Source of the DNA: Saccharomonospora sp. CUA-673
Lineage (GTDB): Bacteria > Actinomycetota > Actinomycetes > Mycobacteriales > Pseudonocardiaceae
Direction of reading: 5' to 3'
NCBI RefSeq assembly: GCF_001942305.1
Contig: NZ_MKKE01000024.1
Coordinates: forward strand, 1-58,416
Length of the DNA: 58,416 nucleotides
Shown here one piece after another: positions 27,337-36,729 of this stretch (the first letter of the stretch is position 1; each line of letters opens with the position of its first letter). The position numbers and the translations under genes were made by a program. Under the pieces are notes generated by a model. It was not told where the DNA came from. It saw only the letters and a list, made by a program, of their open reading frames with translations, and did no database searches.

Positions 27337-29081
27337 GTGACAGGGCAGCGTGGACGCGACGCGAGGGCAGCGGCTCCGGCACGACTCGGTCCGGTGACCC
27401 GCACGGAGACATGGCGGCGGCTCGAGGACGAGACGTTCGACCTCGTGGTCATCGGCGGTGGTGTCGTCGGCGCGGGCACGGCGCTCGACGCGGCGACCCG
27501 CGGTCTGCGGGTGGCGCTCGTCGAGGCGCGTGATCTCGCGTCGGGCACGTCGAGCCGGTCCAGCAAGTTGTTCCACGGTGGACTGCGCTATCTCGAGCAG
27601 CTCGAGTTCGGCCTGGTGCGCGAGGCGCTGCGCGAGCGGGAGCTGATGCTCACGCGGATCGCGCCGCACCTGGTCAAGCCGGTGAGCTTCCTGTACCCGC
27701 TGACGAATCGCGTCTGGGAGCGGCCGTACACCGCGGCGGGCCTGCTGATGTACGACACGATGGGCGGCGCGCGGTCGGTTCCCGGCCAGAAGCACCTCTC
27801 GCGCGCGGGCGCGTTGCGCATGGTGCCCGCGCTCAAACGTGACGCGCTGATCGGTGGCATCCGGTACTACGACGCGCAGGCCGACGACGCCCGGCACACC
27901 ATGACGTTGGCCCGCACGGCCGCGCACTACGGCGCCGTCGTGCGGAACTCGACGCAGGTCGTCGGGTTCCTGCGCGAGGCCGACCGGGTCTCCGGCGTGC
28001 GCGTGCGCGATGTCGAGAACGGACAGGAGGTCGACGTCCGTGCCCACGCGGTGATCAACGCGACCGGCGTGTGGACCGACGAGCTGCAGAGCCTGTCCGG
28101 CAGCCGCGGACGTTTCCGCGTGCGCTCCAGCAAGGGCGTCCACATCGTCGTGCCGCGGGACCGGATCGTCGCCGAGAGCGGCATGATCCTGCGCACCGAG
28201 AAGTCCGTGCTGTTCGTGATTCCCTGGCGCAACCACTGGATCGTCGGCACCACCGACACGGACTGGAACCTCGACCTCGCGCACCCGTCGGCCACCCGCG
28301 GCGATATCGACTACTTGCTCGAACACGTCAACAAGGTGCTCGCGACGCCGCTGACCCACGACGACATCGAGGGTGTCTACGCCGGACTGCGGCCGCTGCT
28401 CGCGGGCGAGAGCGAGGAGACCTCGAAGCTCTCGCGCGAGCACGCCGTGGCGCGCGTGGCCCCGGGGCTCGTCGCGATCGCGGGCGGCAAGTACACGACG
28501 TACCGTGTGATGGCGGCCGACGCCGTCGACGCCGCCGTCGTGGACGTGCCCGAGCGCGTGCAGGAGTCGATCACCGACAAGGTGCCGCTCGTCGGCGCGG
28601 ACGGCTACCACGCGCTGGTCAACCAGGCCGACCACCTCGCAGGCGACCACGGCCTGCACCCGTACCGGGTGCGACACCTGCTCGACCGGTACGGCTCGTT
28701 GATCAGCGACGTGCTCGGTCTGGCCGAGGGCAGGCCGGACCTGCTCAAGCCGATCGAGGCGGCGCCGGACTACCTGCGCGTCGAGGTCGTCTACGCGGCC
28801 ACCGACGAGGGCGCCTGCACCTCGAGGACGTGCTCGCGCGGCGCACGCGGATCTCCATCGAGTACCCGCACCGCGGCGTCGACAGCGCCGAACAGGTCGC
28901 CGACCTGATGGGCGAGGTCCTCGGCTGGGACGCCGACCAGCGGGCCCGCGAGATCGAGGTGTACCGGGCACGCGTCGAGGCCGAACGGGACTCGCAGGCC
29001 CAGCCGGACGACGAGGCCGCCGACGCCCGCCGTGTCGCCGCCCCCGAGGCCCGGGACGGCCTGGCGGCCCCGACGTCCTGA
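27337..29081 (+). CDS. glpD: Glycerol-3-phosphate dehydrogenase, FAD-dependent (frameshifted)
   Basis: This membrane-associated respiratory enzyme oxidises glycerol 3-phosphate to dihydroxyacetone phosphate, passing electrons to quinone. The FAD motif is DLVVIGGGVVGAGTALDAA. GTSSRSSKLFHGGLRYLEQ and GVYAGLRPLLAGE are family signatures. The frame is lost at about 28812. Adding one base turns ATDEGACTSRT into ATDEGALHLEDVLARRTRI, the conserved C-terminal domain, giving about 581 aa. GTG 27337 is chosen because GAGGAGGA lies 6 bp upstream. It corresponds to mycobacterial glpD2, which also lies near lpdA. Confidence 0.93.
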
Positions 29082-29160
29082 CACCGCCGGGGGTCGGTCC
29101 GGTTTCGAGCCGGACGACCCCGGTCCGGCGTCTACTTCGGACGTCCGATATGGAACGCGA

Positions 29161-29580
29161 TCAGCGGCGGCGGTTGACCAGGGCGCCGACGACGAAGGCG
29201 ACGACGGCCGGCAGCAGGAACACGACCCACGCCTTGGCGACGGTGAAGAACAGCACGATCGCGACCACGGCGGCGATCGGCACCGCGGTGGAGGCGAGCT
29301 TCTGCGACCACGGCTGCGGTGCCGAGGTGCGCGGGGGTTCCGGGGCGCGCGCGGTGCTCGCCCGCGGCGGCGGGGCGTCGAGGACGCTCGGCCGCGGATC
29401 GGGCAGGTCGGCGAACAGCGGCCTCAGGTCCTTGCGGAACTTGGCGGTGCTGACCTGGGCCGACCGTTCGTCGAACTCGGAGAGCTCGAGCCGGCCCGTC
29501 CGCACGTGCTCGGACAGCGCGTCGAGGGCTTCCTGGCGCTCAGCGTCGCTGAGGCGGACTTCGGATCGGTCAGCGGCCAC
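29161..29580 (-). CDS. DUF1707 membrane protein
   Basis: 139 residues. The N-terminal DUF1707 domain (VRLSDAERQEALDALSEHV, GRLELSEFDERSAQV) is a short helical motif common in actinobacterial membrane proteins. A Pro/Ala-rich linker and two transmembrane helices near the C-terminus (VPIAAVVAIVLFFTVA and WVVFLLPAVVAFVVGAL) follow. It starts with GTG. It lies between glpD and the biotin carboxylase gene without obvious functional ties. The function of DUF1707 is unknown. Confidence 0.8.
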   Translation of the reverse strand: MAADRSEVRLSDAERQEALDALSEHVRTGRLELSEFDERSAQVSTAKFRKDLRPLFADLPDPRPSVLDAPPPRASTARAPEPPRTSAPQPWSQKLASTAVPIAAVVAIVLFFTVAKAWVVFLLPAVVAFVVGALVNRRR

Positions 29581-29665
29581 ACGTCGATCGTAGGCGCCGC
29601 GCGCCCGCCGGTGCCACGACGTCGCAGAACCGTTGCCCCCTGTTCAGCACTCCCGGGAGCTTCGG

Positions 29666-31443
29666 TCAGTCCTTGAGTTCGAGGAGGACCGTGCCCTGGG
29701 TGACGGTGGCGCCGACCTCGGCGGACAGGCCGGTGACGGTGCCCGACTTGTGGGCCGTCACGGGGTTCTCCATCTTCATGGCCTCCAGGACCACGATCAG
29801 TTCGCCCGCCTCGACCTGCTGGCCCTCCTCGACGGCGACCTTGATCACGGTGCCCTGCATGGGCGCGGTCACGGCGTCGCCGCTCACGGCCGCCTTGCCG
29901 CCGCCACCACGCTTGCGCGGCTTGGCCTTCGTGGCCGCGGCGCCACCACCGCCACCGCCGGACGCGAGGCCCGCGGGCAGCGACACCTCGAGGCGCCGGC
30001 CGCCGACCTCGACCACGACGTTCTGCCGCGGCTCCGCGTCGTCCTCGGCGTCGGCGTCGCCGGTGTAGGGCTCGATGGTGTTGTCGAACTCGGTCTCGAT
30101 CCACCGCGTGTGCACCGAGAAGCTCTTGCCGTCGCCGACGAACGCCGGGTCGCGCAGGATCGTGCGGTGGAACGGCAGCACGGTGGCGATGCCCTCGGCG
30201 ACCATCTCGTCGAGGGCCCTTCGGGACCGTTCGATGGCCTGATCCCGGTCGCGCCGGTGACGATCACCTTCGCCAGCATCGAGTCGAACTGGCCGCCGAT
30301 GACGGTGCCGGTCTCCATGCCGGCGTCGACGCGCACGCCGGGGCCGGAGGGGAAGTCGAGCCGCGTCACCGTGCCCGGTGCGGGCAGGAAGCCCCGGCCC
30401 GCGTCCTCGCCGTTGATGCGGAACTCGATGGAGTGTCCGCGCGGGGCGGGGTCGTCGGTCAGCGGCAGCACGCCGCCCTCGGCGATGCGGAACTGCTCGC
30501 GCACCAGGTCGAGGCCCGTCGTCTCCTCCGACACGGGGTGTTCGACCTGCAGTCGCGTGTTGACCTCGAGGAACGAGATCGTGCCGTCGATGCCGACCAG
30601 GTACTCGACCGTGCCGGCGCCGTAGTAGCCGGCCTCGGAGCAGATCGCCTTGGCCGAGGCGTGGATGGTCTCGCGCTGCTCGTCGGTGAGGAACGGCGCG
30701 GGCGCCTCCTCGACGAGCTTCTGGTGCCGGCGCTGCAGCGAGCAGTCGCGGGTGCCCACGACGACGACGTTGCCGTGCTGGTCGGCCAGCACCTGGGCCT
30801 CGACGTGCCGCGGCTTGTCGAGGTAGCGCTCCACGAAGCACTCGCCGCGACCGAAGGCCGACACCGCCTCGCGGGTGGCCGATTCGAACAGCTCGGGGAT
30901 CTCCTCGAGGGTGCGCGCGACCTTCAGGCCGCGGCCGCCGCCCCCGAACGCGGCCTTGATGGCCACGGGAAGTCCGTGCTCCTCGGCGAACGCGACGATC
31001 TCGTCGGCGCCTGCCGCCGGGTCCTTCGTGCCGGGCACCAGCGGTGCGCCCGCCTTCAACGCGATGTGCCGCGCGGTCACCTTGTCGCCGAGGTCGCGGA
31101 TCGCCTGCGGCGACGGGCCGATCCACGTCAGGTCCGCGTCGATGACGGCCTGCGCGAAGTCGGCGTTCTCGGACAGGAAGCCGTATCCGGGGTGCACGGC
31201 GTCGGCACCGGAGCGCTTCGCCGCGTCGAGCAGCTTGTCGAACACCAGATAGCTGTCGGCGGCCGTCTCGCCGCCGAGCGCGAACGCCTCGTCGGCGAGC
31301 CGCACGTGCGGTGCGTCCCGGTCCGGATCGGCGTAGACGGCCACGCTCGCGATGCCCGCGTCCCTCGCGGCCCGGATCACGCGCACCGCGATCTCGCCAC
31401 GGTTCGCGATGAGTACCTTCGTCACGCTGCCTCGTTGCGGCAC
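29666..31443 (-). CDS. accA3: Acyl-CoA carboxylase alpha chain: biotin carboxylase plus BCCP (frameshifted)
   Basis: This protein carboxylates its own biotin with ATP and bicarbonate for acetyl-/propionyl-CoA carboxylase. The biotin carboxylase N-domain is [19 protein letters not shown], the ATP-grasp loop [13 protein letters not shown], the catalytic region [16 protein letters not shown]. The C-terminal biotinyl domain carries the lysine in EAMKMENP. A Gly/Lys/Arg-rich linker separates them. The frame is lost at about 30243. One added base changes [12 protein letters not shown] to [19 protein letters not shown], about 592 aa. The start is either GTG 31443 or GTG 31425. No beta subunit gene is adjacent. 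Methylmalonyl-CoA made by this type of enzyme can feed the mut operon upstream. Confidence 0.92.
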
Positions 31444-31575
31444 GCCTACCTCCATGTCACGCACGTCCTCGTGCCGGAGTCTACGGACCCGGGGGAGGGC
31501 ATCGGTGAGACCCGAGTCACGGAGGTCAGCGCACCGAACCGGGGCCGCGGGCGGGTGCGCGTGGGGGTGGGCGGG

Positions 31576-31854
31576 TCACGCCGGGTGGCGCAACTCCTCG
31601 GGGATCTCGGCGTCGAGCAGGATCATCTCGTACGGCTGCCGCTCGTGGAGCTTCGGCAGATCGGAGGTCTGCGCGAGGATCCACGGTTGGTGCGGCCCGC
31701 AGCATTCGACGAGCCGGTCGACGGCGGAGTAGGCGAGCAGCGCGAGCCGGCCGTCCGGGGTGCGGCGCAGTTCGATGTCGGCCTGCTGGGTGGCTTCGCC
31801 GTCGTGCGGACCGGTCGGCAGGTACACGACGGGCGGGAGCTGGGGATTCGTCAC
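31576..31854 (-). CDS. SAV_915/SseB-like small protein, unknown function
   Basis: 92 residues with a single compact domain: TPDGRLALLAYSAVDRLVECCGPHQPW resembles the SseB-like fold seen in many short actinobacterial proteins (I recognise this with moderate confidence). It has no signal peptide or membrane segment. It is transcribed from the same strand as the carboxylase gene, 132 bp upstream. A function cannot be proposed. Confidence 0.65.
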   Translation of the reverse strand: MTNPQLPPVVYLPTGPHDGEATQQADIELRRTPDGRLALLAYSAVDRLVECCGPHQPWILAQTSDLPKLHERQPYEMILLDAEIPEELRHPA

Positions 31855-31961
31855 GGCGCCGACGGTAGCCGTGCGCGGTCCGTGACGTCCGATGTCCCAC
31901 GACCGCGCGATGTCCCACGGACGAGGGGTGCGCCTCCGGCGGCACCTCTAGGCTCTGTGGG

Positions 31962-32672
31962 GTGTTCAGCCAGTCGTGGTCGCGGCCGCCGAGGTCGGTG
32001 CTGATCACCGCGGCCGTCGCCGCGGTGGTCGTGGCGACGTCGTTGGTGGTCGCCGTCCTGCTGCGGCCCGACGACGATCGCGCCGCCGCCGACGGGCTGT
32101 CCATGCCGACCGGCACCCAGGACGCCGGCTGCGGTGGCGGGCCGTGCCGGGTCGTCGCGTCCGAATCCGTCAACGGCATGCCCGTCGAACTGCTCGCCGA
32201 CGCCGAGGGCACCGTGGCGCGCCTGCGCGCGGGCGGACCGACGTCGGGCAGCGTCGCCGAGGTCACCGTCGCGGCGATGGGGGTGCCGCTGAACCGGGAC
32301 TCGCTGCGGTGCGAGGAATCCACGACGCCCGTCTGCCTGGTGCGGGGTCCGCACGACGGCGGCATGGTCGGCGAGGTGCTCATCTGGCAGGGCGACAGCT
32401 GGCGCTCGGACCAGCGGCCCTACTTCTCCGATGCCGGCAGCGTGACCCTCGACGACGTCGACGCCGACGACGTGCCCGAGGTGGTCGTCGTCAGCCACGA
32501 CTGCAGCGACGTCGACAGCGTCGCCGAATGCCAGGTGGCGCCCGTGCTGGTCGAGGTGTTCGACCTGACCGGCGGGACCGTCGGCTGCACCGACATCTAC
32601 GGCTCACCCGGCTCGCTGCGCGGCTGGCCCGAGGTCGACGTCGACCAGTCCGAACTCATCCCCTGCAGCTGA
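31962..32672 (+). CDS. membrane-anchored secreted protein, unknown function
   Basis: 236 residues. A basic N-terminus and one hydrophobic helix (VLITAAVAAVVVATSLVVAV) anchor an extracytoplasmic domain containing six cysteines (AGCGGGPC, LRCEE, PVCLVRG, SHDCSDV, ECQVAP, GCTDIYG, with a final PCS), which suggests disulfides. Repeated Asp-rich segments (DDVDADDVPEVVVV) resemble FG-GAP/VCBS-type beta strands, but this is tentative. The GTG start follows GTGGGG. It is upstream of, and probably separate from, the iron-regulated siderophore operon, whose control region begins 70 bp later. Confidence 0.65.
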   Translation: MFSQSWSRPPRSVLITAAVAAVVVATSLVVAVLLRPDDDRAAADGLSMPTGTQDAGCGGGPCRVVASESVNGMPVELLADAEGTVARLRAGGPTSGSVAEVTVAAMGVPLNRDSLRCEESTTPVCLVRGPHDGGMVGEVLIWQGDSWRSDQRPYFSDAGSVTLDDVDADDVPEVVVVSHDCSDVDSVAECQVAPVLVEVFDLTGGTVGCTDIYGSPGSLRGWPEVDVDQSELIPCS

Positions 32673-32742
32673 ACCTCGTTGCTCCCTCGCGCCGTGCGGC
32701 GGTTTGTCCCGGTCTGTGAACCGGATCTCACGGGCGCGTCTT

Positions 32743-32761
32743 TCATCTAAGGCTAACCTAA
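32743..32761. promoter_or_regulatory. iron box 1 (IdeR/DmdR-type) upstream of dhbC
   Basis: The 19-mer ends AAGGCTAACCTAA and matches 14 of 19 positions of the IdeR/DmdR consensus TTAGGTTAGGCTAACCTAA, with a nearly perfect right half. It lies 93 bp before the dhbC start. It would give repression of the siderophore operon when iron is sufficient. Confidence 0.75.
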
Positions 32762-32778
32762 CGTACGGTTCTGGTTCG

Positions 32779-32797
32779 TTAGGTAAGGCTAACTAGC
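32779..32797. promoter_or_regulatory. iron box 2 (IdeR/DmdR-type) upstream of dhbC
   Basis: TTAGGTAAGGCTAACTAGC matches the consensus strongly in the left half and centre (TTAGGT, AGGCTAAC). Its centre is 36 bp from that of box 1. Two boxes in tandem suggest cooperative or graded repression by an iron-dependent DtxR-family protein. Confidence 0.75.
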
Positions 32798-32835
32798 GTC
32801 CGAGTCCGAGGGTGTCTCTCGAGGGAGTTGTCTGA

Positions 32836-34053
32836 GTGTCCTCACCGGTCCTCGTCCGGCCGCGGCCCGCGTACGCGGCCGCCGATCTGCTGGCGGCGTA
32901 CCTTCCCGGTTCGTTCTACTACTCGTCGCAGGGCGGCACGCTGCTCGCCGACGGGGTGCACTCCGTGGTGCGCCGACAACCGGGCAATGCGCACGACTCG
33001 CACGCCGCGGCGGCCGCACGGGCGCTGACGCAGGCACGCGAGTCCGGGCTGGAGGACCCGATCGTTGCCGGGGCCATCGGTTTCCGTGACGACGGCCAGG
33101 CGAGCCTCGTCGTCCCCGCCGTCGTGCGCCGTGCCCCCGCGCCGGGCCCGGAGGCCCACGCCGGCACGGCCACCGCGCCGACCCCCGGCCCGTGGAATGT
33201 CACCCCGGCGCCGGAGCCCGAGCACTATGTGGAGGCCGTCCGGAAGGCGCTCCTGCACATCGAGACCGGCGACCTCGACAAGGTCGTGCTGGCCCGCGCG
33301 CTCGACCTGACCGCCGACGAGCCGGTGTCGGTGCCGCCGTTGTTGGCCCGGCTGGTGCAGGCGAACCCGGCGGCGCACGCGTTCGCCGTCGACGTCACCG
33401 CCCCCGGTGACTCGGCCGCCCGCACGTTGTTCGGCGCGAGCCCCGAGCTGTTGATCTCCCGCCGCGGGGACACGGTCGTCGTGAACCCGCTGGCCGGGTC
33501 GCGGCCCCGCTCGGCCGACGACGCCGAGAACCGCCGCCGCATCGACGATCTGCGCACCGCCGAGAAGGACCGTGCCGAGCACGAGATCGTCATCCGCCAG
33601 GTCGTCGACGTGCTGCGCACGGTCTGCTCCGACCTCGACGTGCCCGAGCCCGAGGTCATCGGCACGCCCACGATGTGGCATCTGTCCACGCGCATCACCG
33701 GCACGCTCGCCGCGCCCGACGACCCGGCGTCGTCGTCGCTGGCGATCGCCGAGGCGCTGCACCCGACGCCCGCCGTGTGCGGGGTGCCGACGACGACCGC
33801 GCGGGACGTGATCGCCGACCTCGAGCCGACCGACCGCGGCTACTACGCGGGACTCGTCGGCTGGACCGACGCCGACGGAGACGGCGAGTGGGTCGTGACG
33901 ATCCGCTGCGCCGAGCGGCCGAGCGCACCGTGCGCGTGTATGCGGCGCGGGCGTCGTCGCCGGTTCCGACCCGGACGCCGAACTGGCCGAGACAAGCGCC
34001 AAGTTCCGCACGCTCCTCGGCGCGCTGGGGTCCCGCGGGGAGCGGCGGAATGA
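32836..34053 (+). CDS. dhbC: Isochorismate synthase (three frameshifts near the C-terminus)
   Basis: It converts chorismate to isochorismate, the first step to 2,3-dihydroxybenzoate. The chorismate-binding domain is clear: [73 protein letters not shown]. The last 45 codons as written are nonsense, but three single-G additions (about 33917, 33945 and in the GGGG run at 34028) restore [40 protein letters not shown] and a stop at the same TGA. The product is then 406 aa and couples to dhbE by ATGA. The GTG start follows GAGGGAG. Confidence 0.88.
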   Translation: MSSPVLVRPRPAYAAADLLAAYLPGSFYYSSQGGTLLADGVHSVVRRQPGNAHDSHAAAAARALTQARESGLEDPIVAGAIGFRDDGQASLVVPAVVRRAPAPGPEAHAGTATAPTPGPWNVTPAPEPEHYVEAVRKALLHIETGDLDKVVLARALDLTADEPVSVPPLLARLVQANPAAHAFAVDVTAPGDSAARTLFGASPELLISRRGDTVVVNPLAGSRPRSADDAENRRRIDDLRTAEKDRAEHEIVIRQVVDVLRTVCSDLDVPEPEVIGTPTMWHLSTRITGTLAAPDDPASSSLAIAEALHPTPAVCGVPTTTARDVIADLEPTDRGYYAGLVGWTDADGDGEWVVTIRCAERPSAPCACMRRGRRRRFRPGRRTGRDKRQVPHAPRRAGVPRGAAE

Positions 34054-35696
34054 CCGCCGGCCCGGACCTCACGCCGTGGCCCGCCGCGGACGCCGCGCGG
34101 TACCGGGCACTCGGTTACTGGCAGGGGCAGACGTTCGGCACGTGGCTGAGCGGTCTGGCCGAGGCGTACGCCGAACGCACCGCGGTGGTGGGCGTCAGTG
34201 CGGAGACCGGTGAGCAGGTCCGCTGGACCTACGCCGAACTCGACGAGCGTGCGCACCGCCTCGCCGCCGGGTTGGTCGACACCGGCATCGCCGACGGGCA
34301 GCGGGTCATCGTGCAGCTGCCGAACGTCGCCGAGTACGTGCCGGTGATCTTCGCGCTGTGGCGCGCAGGCGCGTTGCCCGTGTTCGCGTTGCCCGCGCAT
34401 CGGCGTTCGGAGTTGACGCATTTCGCCGCACACGCCGAGGCGTCGGCGATCATCACGGTCGGCGTGCACGAGCGGCACGATTTCGCGGCCGAGGCGCGGG
34501 CCGTGGCCGGCGACGTGCCGTCGGTGCGCCATGTGCTGGCCGTCGGAAGCGCGGAGTTCGCCGAGCTGGCGGCCGCCGAGCCCAAGGAGCTGGCCGACCC
34601 TGATCCGTCGGGACTGGCGTTCCTGCAACTGTCGGGCGGCAGCACGGGAATGTCCAAATTGATCCCGCGCACCCACGACGACTACCTCTACAGCGTGCGC
34701 GAGAGCGCGCGGATCTGCCGGCTGCGGCCGGACAGTGTCTACCTCGTCGTGTTGCCGGTGGCGCACAACTATCCGATGAGCTCGCCGGGCATCCTCGGCG
34801 CGCTGCACTCCGGCGCGACGGTGGTGCTCTCGCCGCGGCCCGACGCCGACACCGCGTTCGGGCTGATCGAGGCCGAGGGCGTCACGATGTGCGGCGTCGT
34901 CCCGCCGTTGGCCGCGGCATGGGTGCAGGCGGCAGGACGCACGAAGCGCGACCTGTCCACATTGGAGGTACTGCTCGTCGGCGGTGCCAAGTGCGGCAGG
35001 GAACTCGCCGAACGCATCGAACCCGCGTTGGGCTGCCGGTTGCAGCAGGTGTTCGGCATGGCCGAGGGTCTGGTGTTCTACACGCGACTCGACGATCCGG
35101 ACGAGCTCGTGCTGTCCACCCAGGGCAGGCCGATCTCGCTCGACGACGAGATCCGCGTGGTCGACCCGGACGACCCGGAGGCGAGCTCGGCCGACGTCGT
35201 CGAACCCGGCCAGGCCGGGGCTTTGCTGACGCGCGGGCCGTACACGATCCGCGGCTACTACCGCGCCGCCGAGCACAACGCGTCGGCGTTCACCGCCGAC
35301 GGCTTCTACCGCACGGGAGACCTGGTCAAGTTCCATCCGTCCGGGCACGTCGAGGTCGTCGGGCGCGTGAAGGAACAGATCAACCGCGGCGGCGAGAAGG
35401 TCGCGCCCGAGGAGGTCGAGAACCACCTCATGGCGCATCCGTCCGTCGTCGACGCGGCCGTCGTCGGCGTGGCCGACGACTATCTCGGCGAGCGCACGTG
35501 CGCCTACGTGGTCGCCGCCGACGGTGCCGAACCCGCCGAGGCGGAGCTGCGCCGGTTCGTCCGCGAGCGCGGGGTCGCCGCCTACAAGATCCCCGACCGG
35601 GTCGTGCTGACCGGACGGTTCCCGACCACGGGTGTCGGCAAGACGAGCAAACGGGAGCTGCGGGCACTGCTCGCCGCTCAGGCGAAGAACGGGTGA
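34050..35696 (+). CDS. dhbE: 2,3-dihydroxybenzoate-AMP ligase
   Basis: A 548-residue stand-alone adenylation enzyme that activates DHB with ATP and transfers it to the aryl carrier protein encoded two genes later. Core motifs are [18 protein letters not shown], the aryl-acid pocket [11 protein letters not shown] (Asn in place of the amino-acid-binding Asp, typical of DhbE/EntE), [17 protein letters not shown] and the C-terminal lysine region [13 protein letters not shown]. The start overlaps the dhbC stop and the stop overlaps dhbB by 1 bp. Confidence 0.95.
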   Translation: MTAGPDLTPWPAADAARYRALGYWQGQTFGTWLSGLAEAYAERTAVVGVSAETGEQVRWTYAELDERAHRLAAGLVDTGIADGQRVIVQLPNVAEYVPVIFALWRAGALPVFALPAHRRSELTHFAAHAEASAIITVGVHERHDFAAEARAVAGDVPSVRHVLAVGSAEFAELAAAEPKELADPDPSGLAFLQLSGGSTGMSKLIPRTHDDYLYSVRESARICRLRPDSVYLVVLPVAHNYPMSSPGILGALHSGATVVLSPRPDADTAFGLIEAEGVTMCGVVPPLAAAWVQAAGRTKRDLSTLEVLLVGGAKCGRELAERIEPALGCRLQQVFGMAEGLVFYTRLDDPDELVLSTQGRPISLDDEIRVVDPDDPEASSADVVEPGQAGALLTRGPYTIRGYYRAAEHNASAFTADGFYRTGDLVKFHPSGHVEVVGRVKEQINRGGEKVAPEEVENHLMAHPSVVDAAVVGVADDYLGERTCAYVVAADGAEPAEAELRRFVRERGVAAYKIPDRVVLTGRFPTTGVGKTSKRELRALLAAQAKNG

Positions 35697-36367
35697 TGTC
35701 GATGTCCCTGCCCACCATCGAGCCGTACCGACTGCCCACATCGGACGAACTTCCGACGGGCCGCGTGGATTGGCGACTCGAGTCCGGTCGGGCTGCGCTG
35801 CTCGTGCACGACATGCAGCGCTACTTCCTGCGGCCGTTCGCGGGTGCGCCGGTCGACGAGGCCGTCGCCAACATGGCCGCCCTGATCAGGACGTGCCACG
35901 AGCAGGGCGTTCCCGTGTACTACACGGCCCAGCCGGCGAGCCCGCCGCAGTCCGAACGCGGGCTGCAGACGGACTTCTGGGGCGAGGGCATGCGCGCGCA
36001 CGTCGACGCCGACCCGAGCGTGGCCGACGTCGTCGACGAGTTGACGCCGGCGGTCGGCGACACCGTGCTGGTGAAGTGGCGCTACAGCGCGTTCCAGCGC
36101 AGCGATTTCGCCGAACGCCTCGCCGCCGCCGGCCGGGACCAGCTGATGATCACGGGGGTGTACGCGCACATCGGCTGTCAGGCCACGGCGCAGGAGGCGT
36201 TCATGCGCGACGTTCGCCCGTTCCTCATCGCCGACGCGGTCGCCGACTTCTCCCGGGAACGCCACGACCAGGCATGCGCCTACGTGGCCGGTGTGTGCGG
36301 GTCCGTTGTGGACACCGCCACCGCCCGGGATGCCCTGGCCGCACCGGTTCCCGCCGGCGCGCTGTAA
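35696..36367 (+). CDS. dhbB: Isochorismatase (single-domain)
   Basis: It hydrolyses isochorismate to 2,3-dihydro-2,3-dihydroxybenzoate plus pyruvate. 223 residues. The catalytic Asp is in LLVHDMQRYF, the Lys in VLVKWRYSAF, and GVYAHIGCQATAQEAF is the cysteine-hydrolase-type loop with the cis peptide. Unlike EntB and Bacillus DhbB it lacks a fused C-terminal carrier domain; that domain is encoded separately by the next gene. An ATG at 35702 is an alternative start. Confidence 0.93.
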   Translation: MSMSLPTIEPYRLPTSDELPTGRVDWRLESGRAALLVHDMQRYFLRPFAGAPVDEAVANMAALIRTCHEQGVPVYYTAQPASPPQSERGLQTDFWGEGMRAHVDADPSVADVVDELTPAVGDTVLVKWRYSAFQRSDFAERLAAAGRDQLMITGVYAHIGCQATAQEAFMRDVRPFLIADAVADFSRERHDQACAYVAGVCGSVVDTATARDALAAPVPAGAL

Positions 36368-36397
36368 CCCGAACATCCACCACAGCAAGGACGCGAC

Positions 36398-36655
36398 ATG
36401 ACCGATCCGACCACCGACACCGCGGCACCGACCGCGGAGACCGTCCGTGCCGACGTGGCCGAACTGCTCGGCCGCGATGCCGCGAGCATCGGCGACGACG
36501 AGAACCTCATGGACGCCGGGCTCGACTCCATCCGCATCATGAGCCTGATCGAACGCTGGCGCGCTGCCGGCGTCGACAGCGTGGAGTTCCCGGACCTGGC
36601 CGAACAGCCGGAACTGGGCCACTGGATCTCGCTGGTTGCCGAGGAGGACGCATGA
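36398..36655 (+). CDS. Stand-alone aryl carrier protein
   Basis: 85 residues with the phosphopantetheine site in NLMDAGLDSIRIMSLIERWR (Ser about residue 43). The hydrophobic pattern matches aryl carrier domains of EntB type, so it should carry DHB for the first condensation domain of the NRPS. AAGGACGCG lies before the ATG. The stop overlaps the start of a 25-aa ORF by ATGA. No phosphopantetheinyl transferase gene is in the window. Confidence 0.9.
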   Translation: MTDPTTDTAAPTAETVRADVAELLGRDAASIGDDENLMDAGLDSIRIMSLIERWRAAGVDSVEFPDLAEQPELGHWISLVAEEDA

Positions 36656-36729
36656 CCGACAATCGCGAAGCCCCGGTCATGGCGTCCGACCGGGTGCGGG
36701 TGTCCCGCAAGACACAGGAGGGGTCGTGA
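36652..36729 (+). CDS. 25-residue micro-ORF coupling the carrier protein to viuB
   Basis: The ORF starts in the ArCP stop (ATGA) and its own stop overlaps the viuB start (GTGA). The peptide starts MTDNREAPVMASDRVRV and ends KTQEGS. It is short, polar and basic, without a hydrophobic segment. I recognise no family. Overlaps at both ends are consistent with real translation, either as a peptide or merely as a ribosome relay. It could also be the remnant of a shortened gene. The viuB RBS (AGGAGG) lies inside it. Confidence 0.5.
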   Translation: MTDNREAPVMASDRVRVSRKTQEGS

